A DNA stretch of 6,729 nucleotides from Bacillota bacterium (GTDB taxonomy: Bacteria > Bacillota > Dethiobacteria > DTU022 > JAAZDU01). Location: the NCBI GenBank assembly GCA_012512665.1, contig JAAZDU010000177.1, positions 1 through 6,729 of the forward strand, given 5' to 3'. Below the pieces are notes generated by a model. It was not told where the DNA came from. It ran no database searches and worked only from the letters and a program-made list of their open reading frames with translations. A program made the translations under genes and the position numbers. Below are positions 1 to 5,528 of the stretch, in pieces (the first letter of the stretch is position 1; the number at the start of each line of letters is the position of its first letter).

Positions 1-311
1 CTTTCTACAAAGCCCAGATCCGGCTCCCGGTGCTCGTTCAAGGGGGTAGGCACGGTAATGATAATATTATCCACTTCACGCAGCCGTTTGAAATCGGAAG
101 TCGGCTTTAAAACACCGGATTTAACATAGCCTGCAATATCGTCGGCAGGTATATAGCCTATGTAGCTCTGTCCTTTTTCCAGCTGCTTAATTTTTTCTTC
201 GTCAATGTCAAAACCGATAACGGTTAACCCGGCCTCGCAAAAATCCATGAGTAAAGGAAGCCCCACGTAGCCGAGGCCGATGATACCTGTGCTGCTATTT
301 TTTCTACACAT
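1..311 (-). CDS. wbpA: UDP-N-acetylglucosamine 6-dehydrogenase, WbpA-type (partial, 3' end cut by left edge)
   Basis: The 103 visible codons form the NAD-binding start of a nucleotide-sugar dehydrogenase, a family of about 430 residues. The enzyme oxidises C6 of UDP-GlcNAc twice with NAD to give UDP-N-acetylglucosaminuronate in the cytoplasm. A Rossmann dinucleotide-binding motif, GLGYVGLPL, lies at residues 12-20, and the acidic Asp35 (GFDID) follows at the end of the second strand. TVPTPLNEHREPDL at residues 86-99 separates this branch from UDP-glucose dehydrogenases, which usually have VGTP followed by DGxADL, and it matches the WbpA pattern better than the WecC one. The ATG is preceded by GGGGTG (318-323) at a spacing of six bases. 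The gene follows a glycosyltransferase after a 55-base gap in which I see no terminator. The remaining roughly three quarters of the protein, with the catalytic Cys, is outside the window. A UDP-ManNAc dehydrogenase is the main alternative. Confidence 0.88.
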   Translation of the reverse strand, partial: MCRKNSSTGIIGLGYVGLPLLMDFCEAGLTVIGFDIDEEKIKQLEKGQSYIGYIPADDIAGYVKSGVLKPTSDFKRLREVDNIIITVPTPLNEHREPDLGFVE

Positions 312-366
312 TTTATACACCCCAAAACTAGAACCAGACTTAAAATTATTGATCATTATTATTGTA

Positions 367-1500
367 CTAAACGATCTCTTTATAAAGCGTTTCATAGCGG
401 TCTACAATATTCTCTAAGTTGAAATTCTCCTTTATCCGCTTTCTGGACGCCGTTCCTAGCTTCTTTCTTCCTTCATGACCCATTTCGATCAGCTTTATCC
501 AGGTCTGTGCAAGCGCTTTAGAATCTCTGGGAGGGACAACGTATCCTGTATCGCCGACAATTAACGCAGAATCGCCAACATCAGTCACTACGCAGGGAAC
601 TTCACATGCCATTGCCTCACCAACAACATTGGGAAAACCTTCTCCATAAGAGGATGAAGAAGTTGCTATGTCCATCGCCGCTGTGAGACGAGGCATATCA
701 TCCCTTCTTCCCAAGAGATGAAACTGCTGCCTGAGGCCTGTTTTTTCAATTGGTTCCGCTATCTTCCTGTTTTCCCAGGTAACTCCTTCACCACAAAGCA
801 TAAAATGTATTTTATATTGGGTTCTAAATATGTGATCCTTAAGGATAGAAACAGCTTGAATAAAATTTTGATGATCTTTTTGAGGGTCATAGCGGGCTAC
901 TAATCCAATAATCAGAGCATCGTCTGGAATGTTTAGCTCTTTTCGCACGGGCAATTTCGCTTCCGGATCAGGAACAAAGGAGGAAAGTTCGAAACCGTTA
1001 GGAATAACTATCATTTTTTGAGAATTATAGCCTAGTTTTGCATGAACACGTTTAGATGCTTCAGAACAACATATAATTTTATTAGGCAGCCTATTTGAAA
1101 ATCTTGCACAGGCTTTTGCTGTCCAGATTGTCGTACGCTTGTTTCCCCCAGGGTCAAGGTTGCTGTGGTGAATTCCCCAAACCACTGGTACCCCCCCGGC
1201 CAGTTTAGCAGCCAATCCTCCAATAAGATCGGCGTGGTACATCCAAGTTTGAATAAGATGAGGCCGCTTTTGCCTGAGCAACCTACCTAAACGAAAGATA
1301 CTGCGAGGATCTGGAACTCCCCGGCTCATCCCCAAAGCCTGTACCTCGATCCCCAGCGCTTTGATTTTTTCGCCAATCGGCCCAACACTGGTTAAAGAAA
1401 TTACTTCAGGGTAAAATGCCGTTCTATCTGCTTTAGTCAGCAGTTTATAGAGCATCGTTTCTGCCCCACCGGTATTAAGGCCAGTTATAATATGAATCAT
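367..1500 (-). CDS. GT4-family glycosyltransferase (GT-B fold, group 1)
   Basis: A cytoplasmic or membrane-associated retaining glycosyltransferase of 377 residues, a normal length for the family, expected to add one sugar from a nucleotide donor to the lipid-linked repeat unit. The N-terminal acceptor domain opens with HIITGLNTGGAE (residues 3-14), the usual glycine-rich loop of GT4 proteins. The C-terminal donor domain starts near residue 195 with GLVARYDPQKDH. The EX7E motif, whose glutamates bind the donor sugar-nucleotide, is E287-GFPNVVG-E295, followed by AMACEVPCVVTDVG. An in-frame TTG lies six bases upstream (1506), but it sits only four bases after GGAGGG. The ATG at 1500 has a spacing of ten bases and gives the more typical N-terminus, so I prefer it. 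The gene lies 33 bases after the polymerase gene and 55 before the dehydrogenase. Donor and acceptor cannot be read from the sequence. It is only distantly similar to the other GT4 protein here. Confidence 0.92.
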   Translation of the reverse strand: MIHIITGLNTGGAETMLYKLLTKADRTAFYPEVISLTSVGPIGEKIKALGIEVQALGMSRGVPDPRSIFRLGRLLRQKRPHLIQTWMYHADLIGGLAAKLAGGVPVVWGIHHSNLDPGGNKRTTIWTAKACARFSNRLPNKIICCSEASKRVHAKLGYNSQKMIVIPNGFELSSFVPDPEAKLPVRKELNIPDDALIIGLVARYDPQKDHQNFIQAVSILKDHIFRTQYKIHFMLCGEGVTWENRKIAEPIEKTGLRQQFHLLGRRDDMPRLTAAMDIATSSSSYGEGFPNVVGEAMACEVPCVVTDVGDSALIVGDTGYVVPPRDSKALAQTWIKLIEMGHEGRKKLGTASRKRIKENFNLENIVDRYETLYKEIV

Positions 1501-1510
1501 ACTCAAAAAA

Positions 1511-1516
1511 CCCTCC
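1511..1516 (-). promoter_or_regulatory. Ribosome binding site GGAGGG of the 367-1500 glycosyltransferase
   Basis: On the minus strand GGAGGG is followed by four T residues, then an in-frame TTG (1506), then ATG (1500). The distance is four bases to the TTG and ten to the ATG, which favours the ATG start, though the TTG cannot be excluded. Confidence 0.7.
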
Positions 1517-1533
1517 GATTACTACTCTGTGGT

Positions 1534-2826
1534 TTAATTAATTTTTTGACATGACTTACTATAAAGCGATACTGCACTGCCTAATAAATAAACCCAAACA
1601 AAGTGACGAGCACTAAACCTCAAAATACTAGTTTCAACAAATTGATGTATATAAAATCCAAACAATAAAACGCCAATAGTAATAAAAGCTATTCGAAGTT
1701 TTTTTTCGATTGTCTTATTTAATCTGAGGCTAAATATTATCCCATAAATCCATAAAAAACACAATACAATATAACCTAAAATACCAATTTCAGAAGTAAT
1801 TGCAAGATGAGCATTGTGAGCGCCTTGGGTAAACCCTTCAGGTTGCAAAACCGCTTCTTGGCTGACACCAAAACCAACACCGGTTAGAGGACTTTCTAAA
1901 ACAGAAGAAATAAGAGGTATCCATAATTGGTCCCTTAGGTTTAGACCGACGGCAATTCGATTAATTAAGCCTCCTAATATTGAATCGGGTAATATTATAT
2001 AAGTGAAACCTAGCAGCAATCCTGTTATTAAAATAATTAATATTGATTTAAATATCTTAGAAGATAGTTGTTTTTGTGAAAAAACAACAAGTAAACATAA
2101 AACAATAATTGTAACGCTTATACCAGCTCTGGAAAAAGTAAAAATTAGAGCCATAAATTGAATTCCAAAAAAAAACATAGATTTGGTTTTTCCCCATATA
2201 TCAGCGAAGTATAAGGCAATAGTACTGGCTAGAGAAATCATAAGGGTAGCCGCTAGTGAATTAGGATTTCCGGTTAGGGAGGATATTCTTAATAGAGGGG
2301 GAGCTCCAAATAATTTTTGTTCAATTGTAAAAAATCCTATTTTTAAAATACCTATTCTTGAACCATCAACCCAAACATTTTCTCCAACAATGAGTATTAA
2401 AAGTCCAATAAAAGCGAGCATAGCTCCAAACCAAGATAGATAGTTTAATATAGAAAAAAAAGTATTGATGGGTTCTTTATCATAAAATGTTACGATAAAT
2501 AAAATATAACTTGGTATAAAAATCATAAAAGAACGCTGGATAACAAATTCTGGATAAAGACTCCAAAAACTTGTAGTCATACTCCATAAAAAAAGTCCTG
2601 TCCACATAATAAGAATAAATAATTTAGATGTTTCGAGTTTAACTTTGATAAATGGTAATAGGAAAAGAAATAATAAAATATATAATAAAATTATTATATG
2701 GGCATGATAGGGTATAATCGGATTTCTTTGGGCATTCTTTAATTCTAATAAAAATGGAATACAAGTAAATATTATTAAGATTATTTGTAAAATATTTGTC
2801 TTAATTGTTAATTTATGATTAATCAT
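1534..2826 (-). CDS. O-antigen ligase/polymerase family membrane protein (Wzy-like)
   Basis: A 430-residue polytopic inner-membrane protein with about eleven to twelve hydrophobic segments by eye (for example 11-28, 41-61, 67-87, 97-115, 125-148, 186-207, 214-250, 258-280, 340-365, 377-397, 405-422). It carries the pattern of the Wzy_C/O-antigen ligase family: FTFSRAG at 229-235, then a large outside loop with NLRDQLWIPL near 296-305, SPLTGVGFG at 312-320 and the HNAH motif at 337-340 followed by SEIGILGY. Such proteins join lipid-linked repeat units on the outer face of the membrane (Wzy, TuaE) or transfer finished chains to lipid A-core (WaaL). With a flippase and glycosyltransferases alongside, repeat-unit polymerase is the likelier role. 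The ATG overlaps the stop of the upstream glycosyltransferase by four bases (ATGA), so translation is probably coupled. The gene is clearly more AT-rich than the downstream glycosyltransferase; bases 2641-2700 contain only 8 G or C. Confidence 0.9.
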   Translation of the reverse strand: MINHKLTIKTNILQIILIIFTCIPFLLELKNAQRNPIIPYHAHIIILLYILLFLFLLPFIKVKLETSKLFILIMWTGLFLWSMTTSFWSLYPEFVIQRSFMIFIPSYILFIVTFYDKEPINTFFSILNYLSWFGAMLAFIGLLILIVGENVWVDGSRIGILKIGFFTIEQKLFGAPPLLRISSLTGNPNSLAATLMISLASTIALYFADIWGKTKSMFFFGIQFMALIFTFSRAGISVTIIVLCLLVVFSQKQLSSKIFKSILIILITGLLLGFTYIILPDSILGGLINRIAVGLNLRDQLWIPLISSVLESPLTGVGFGVSQEAVLQPEGFTQGAHNAHLAITSEIGILGYIVLCFLWIYGIIFSLRLNKTIEKKLRIAFITIGVLLFGFYIHQFVETSILRFSARHFVWVYLLGSAVSLYSKSCQKIN

Positions 2827-3923
2827 AATAAAACCTCTAAATATTTATCACAAATAGTACCTAGAGAAAACCTCATTGCTCTATTACTTAGCATTTCTTC
2901 GTTTGTTGGAAAATTAATTATATTAATAATCTCCTTAGCTAATAATTCTACATCTCCTACGGGTACTAGAGAACCATACTTGCCGTTCTCCAAAATCTCC
3001 GCAGGACCGCCAGGGCAATCAGTGCTGACCACTGGACAGCCACAGGCCATTGCCTCAACAAGAACGTTACCAAATCCTTCCGATAAAGAAGAAAGTACAA
3101 AAACAGATGCCTTACTCATATAAGCAAAGGGATTATCAACAAAACCTGGCATTGAAACATCATCATTAAGGCCAAGCTCTTGTACCAATGCTTCCAGCTT
3201 ACTCCGCTGTTCTCCTTCACCTAAAATTACCAATCGAGTTAATCTATGTTTCCTAACAATTGAAAAAGCTTTTATCAAAGTCGGAAAATCTTTTAGTGCT
3301 GTTAAACGGCCAACTCCTAAAATAATCGGTGGCGAATCATCAGTAAACCAGGGATGCTTAACTGGTTCTCCTGATTGTAGAAAGAGCTCTGGAGTCACAA
3401 CCGGGTTGTAAATAACTTTTATGCGTTCACGGACAATACCCGTGGCCTCGGCATAATCATTTGCTACCCCATTTGAAACAGCAATAATTCCATCAAACCA
3501 AGAATTGCAATACTTCATTAAATAAAAGCTTAATATCTTTTTAATAGAAAAAGAATTACGCAATCTAGTAGAAATAGTCCCGGCTAATATTATTACAACC
3601 CTTGTTGATACTTTTGATAATAATTTAGCCAACAAAGCTACTATATTTGCATGGTCTAAAGTTGAAAGCAATACCACTGGCCTTTCTTTCCGTAGGTAAC
3701 GTACCAAACCAGGAAAAGCCAGCAAAACCCTTGAAGCCTCTAAGTCAATAATGCGTACCTCGGGGGGCACCTGAGAAAGATAAGGGCCTTCAGCTTTAGC
3801 AAGGACAATATCTACATTCAATCCTCTTTCAACAAAACCTCTGGCTAAATGCACCATCATCCTTTCAGCCCCACCGCCACGCAATGAAGGTAAAAAAAGA
3901 GCAATTTTAGACTTATTATTCAT
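2823..3923 (-). CDS. GT4-family glycosyltransferase (GT-B fold, group 1)
   Basis: A 366-residue retaining glycosyltransferase of normal family length, expected to act at the inner face of the membrane on the lipid-linked repeat unit. The N-terminal domain begins IALFLPSLRGGGAERMM (residues 7-23), a common GT4 opening. The donor domain begins near residue 200 with ILGVGRLTALKDFPTLI. The EX7E motif is E282-GFGNVLV-E290, followed by AMACGCPVVSTDCPGGPAEIL, a stretch typical of the GT4 enzymes that resemble GalNAc or glucosyl transferases of capsule clusters. The longest in-frame extension starts at TTG 3944, but AGGAGA (3933-3938) then falls inside the coding region. That site lies nine bases before ATG 3923, so I use this start. 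The gene follows the asparagine-synthase-like gene after 75 bases and overlaps the polymerase gene by four. The sugar specificity is unknown. Confidence 0.92.
   Translation of the reverse strand: MNNKSKIALFLPSLRGGGAERMMVHLARGFVERGLNVDIVLAKAEGPYLSQVPPEVRIIDLEASRVLLAFPGLVRYLRKERPVVLLSTLDHANIVALLAKLLSKVSTRVVIILAGTISTRLRNSFSIKKILSFYLMKYCNSWFDGIIAVSNGVANDYAEATGIVRERIKVIYNPVVTPELFLQSGEPVKHPWFTDDSPPIILGVGRLTALKDFPTLIKAFSIVRKHRLTRLVILGEGEQRSKLEALVQELGLNDDVSMPGFVDNPFAYMSKASVFVLSSLSEGFGNVLVEAMACGCPVVSTDCPGGPAEILENGKYGSLVPVGDVELLAKEIINIINFPTNEEMLSNRAMRFSLGTICDKYLEVLL
2834..2838 (-). promoter_or_regulatory. Ribosome binding site AGAGG of the polymerase gene, inside the upstream gene
   Basis: AGAGG lies seven bases before the ATG at 2826 and falls within the last codons of the upstream glycosyltransferase (Glu-Val-Leu-Leu-stop). 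It supports the ATGA-overlap start. Confidence 0.65.
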
Positions 3924-3932
3924 AACAATATA

Positions 3933-3938
3933 TCTCCT
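3933..3938 (-). promoter_or_regulatory. Ribosome binding site AGGAGA of the 2823-3923 glycosyltransferase
   Basis: AGGAGA is nine bases upstream of ATG 3923. It decides the start in favour of this ATG over the in-frame TTG at 3944, which lies upstream of the site and has no clear Shine-Dalgarno sequence of its own. Confidence 0.75.
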
Positions 3939-3998
3939 AGCCAATTTCTTGACAGATGAATAAATCTGGTTGGTAGCATTATTTGTTTATATTTTAAT

Positions 3999-5513
3999 TT
4001 ATGCTCTCAGTTTTTCGCGAACTGTTTGATATATCAAGGCATAACTGAATCCACTAAGCGCATTTACTTTATCACGCCAGCTATCTGGAATTGTTTCAAT
4101 AGGTTGGATAGAATATTGTTCAACAAAAATTGCTAACGATGCAAGCCATGATATAATCTCGTCAATGCTGTTAGTAGTTATCGTATTAGAACGTGGCCAG
4201 ATTTTTATTAGCAACTTAAGCGCCGTTTCGTTAAAAATATTTAATTTTTTAATAGAATCACTTAAGATTAAGCGTTCTACTAAAGAACGTAAGTCCCGCC
4301 GTAACCATAAACCATATTGATGATGCAGTTTGGCAGCTTGGTCCGATGGTCCTTCAGAACCCAAACAACGCCCTGTTCGAGCCCATGGCAAGCTACCTAT
4401 ATTTCCGGGCAGCGTTGGTAAAAGACCTTCATATACCCTATTATCACGAAGGTTTACATCTAAACTCCACATAAAGCCAAAAGTTTTTGGTGCAGTAAAA
4501 AGTTGATAAAGGGGTATGCGTTCCGCTACATAACTCATACAAGCTTGTAGTTTTCGTCTCATATAATGAATTTGTTTCTCCATTTCCCAATACTGATACT
4601 CTTTTTTTCTTTTAATATACTTTCTATAGGAATAAGCGTCATTTAATACAAGTTCTTTATTTGCTTGTAAAACTATATTTTTTATAATACCAAAACGGTT
4701 TAAGTTTCCTTTAATTTCAGGATTTAATTGTAATACATGTCTACCTGAAAACTCGGCTCGTCCAACACTATCACCATAACTTCCAGCAATAACAGCATCA
4801 ACCCCGTCAAGTTGTCTTACTTTAGATAAAGCATGCAAATGAAGTGGAGAAAACTCTGCCCCTAAAGCACCAGCGATAGTAATATTTTCCTTCAATATTT
4901 CTGCACTTAATATAAAATGCTGCCACTCCCAGCAATAACGTCTTGCAATTTCTTGTGCATAGATTACATCCCGACATTCCGGCAAACCCCAAGTCAAAGC
5001 TATTACATCGCCCGAGAAATCTCCACTGAGCTGTAATTCACGTATAATTCCAGCAACAATTCTACTATCTAGTCCGCCTGACAACAATATTCCTATAGTT
5101 TTTCTTCCTTTTAAGTACTGCAAAGCTTCCTGCCTTAAAGCTTCTTTAAATTCATGAACTATTTGTTCAATAGGTAATCTTACACATCCATGTTCTGGAA
5201 CCTGGGCGTACATCATGCTGCCATTATTATCAGGACAACCCATCCATGGAGTTTTTAGAAGTCCGCTTACTAATGTTCTGTTACCATAAAGATAACTCGA
5301 GTTAATAAATTCTATTATTCCTACAGGGTCGATCTGCCGTTTTTCAGGGGGAACATTTTTGAGTGCAGAGCTAATTTGCGTATAAAATTGGTATGGATTA
5401 TTGCCTTTCAAAAAATAAGGATAATGACTACCGAGATGGCTATATGCAGCAAACCAATCCTCTGGTGTAACATTTTGTTTATGTTGTGGATCTTTTATCT
5501 TATATACATCCAT
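3999..5513 (-). CDS. Asparagine-synthase-like protein without a functional glutaminase domain
   Basis: A 504-residue predicted cytoplasmic protein of the asparagine synthase (AsnB C-terminal) ATP-pyrophosphatase family, which adenylates a carboxylate and couples it to an amine. The PP-loop SGGLDS is at residues 145-150. The GEGADE motif of E. coli AsnB is replaced by GSYGDS at 244-249, keeping only the Asp. LPWARTG at 375-381 resembles a C-terminal motif I recall from asparagine-synthase-related proteins of glycan clusters. There is no N-terminal catalytic Cys. Only the last part of a glutaminase domain seems to remain (FINSSYLYGNRTL, residues 69-81), behind about 65 residues I do not recognise. 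Glutamine use is therefore unlikely; free ammonia or another amine is possible. The ATG at 5513 has AAAGG ten bases upstream and lies 13 bases after the flippase stop. An in-frame ATG at 5555 would add 14 residues and overlap the flippase by 29 bases, but has no Shine-Dalgarno sequence. A role in sugar or glycan modification is inferred from context. Confidence 0.85.
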   Translation of the reverse strand: MDVYKIKDPQHKQNVTPEDWFAAYSHLGSHYPYFLKGNNPYQFYTQISSALKNVPPEKRQIDPVGIIEFINSSYLYGNRTLVSGLLKTPWMGCPDNNGSMMYAQVPEHGCVRLPIEQIVHEFKEALRQEALQYLKGRKTIGILLSGGLDSRIVAGIIRELQLSGDFSGDVIALTWGLPECRDVIYAQEIARRYCWEWQHFILSAEILKENITIAGALGAEFSPLHLHALSKVRQLDGVDAVIAGSYGDSVGRAEFSGRHVLQLNPEIKGNLNRFGIIKNIVLQANKELVLNDAYSYRKYIKRKKEYQYWEMEKQIHYMRRKLQACMSYVAERIPLYQLFTAPKTFGFMWSLDVNLRDNRVYEGLLPTLPGNIGSLPWARTGRCLGSEGPSDQAAKLHHQYGLWLRRDLRSLVERLILSDSIKKLNIFNETALKLLIKIWPRSNTITTNSIDEIISWLASLAIFVEQYSIQPIETIPDSWRDKVNALSGFSYALIYQTVREKLRA

Positions 5514-5523
5514 GATGCTTTTG

Positions 5524-5528
5524 CCTTT
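5524..5528 (-). promoter_or_regulatory. Weak ribosome binding site AAAGG of the asparagine-synthase-like gene
   Basis: AAAGG overlaps the TAA stop of the flippase gene and is ten bases before ATG 5513. The alternative ATG at 5555 is preceded only by an A/T-rich run, so this weak site favours the shorter product. The arrangement suggests translational reinitiation after the flippase. Confidence 0.45.

Noticed and set aside
1..311. Reading the left fragment as UDP-glucose dehydrogenase (TuaD/Ugd)
   Set aside because: The TPLNEHREPDL region does not match the GTP followed by DGxADL pattern of UDP-glucose dehydrogenases and fits the UDP-N-acetylglucosamine branch.
312..366. Possible promoter or operator around TGATCA in the 55-base gap before the dehydrogenase
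   Set aside because: The palindrome does not extend beyond six bases and no paired -35/-10 boxes are visible; an operon-internal spacer is the simpler reading.
718..903. Plus-strand open frame of 61 codons
   Set aside because: It lies wholly antisense to the donor domain of a well-supported glycosyltransferase, has no recognisable domain and lacks a convincing ribosome binding site.
1032..1223. Minus-strand open frame of 63 codons in another frame
   Set aside because: It is embedded in the same glycosyltransferase gene and shows no family features; it is a frame shadow.
2183..2443. Plus-strand open frame of 86 codons
   Set aside because: It is antisense to the polymerase gene, whose family motifs are clear. 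The AT-rich membrane gene readily yields chance frames.
2815..3123. Plus-strand open frame of 102 codons
   Set aside because: It is antisense to the EX7E-containing end of a glycosyltransferase; low-complexity Ser/Thr/Pro content is typical of a reverse-strand shadow.
3941..3973. Possible hairpin in the 75-base gap (CAGAT/ATCTG with a 6-base loop, outer CCAA/TTGG)
   Set aside because: The inner stem is only five pairs, the outer pairing needs a lopsided internal loop, and no T-run follows on the minus strand. It does not qualify as a terminator, and an attenuator cannot be supported.
3949..3979. TTGACA on the plus strand at 3949-3954 as a possible -35 box
   Set aside because: No good -10 box lies 16-18 bases downstream, and it would point antisense into the asparagine-synthase-like gene.
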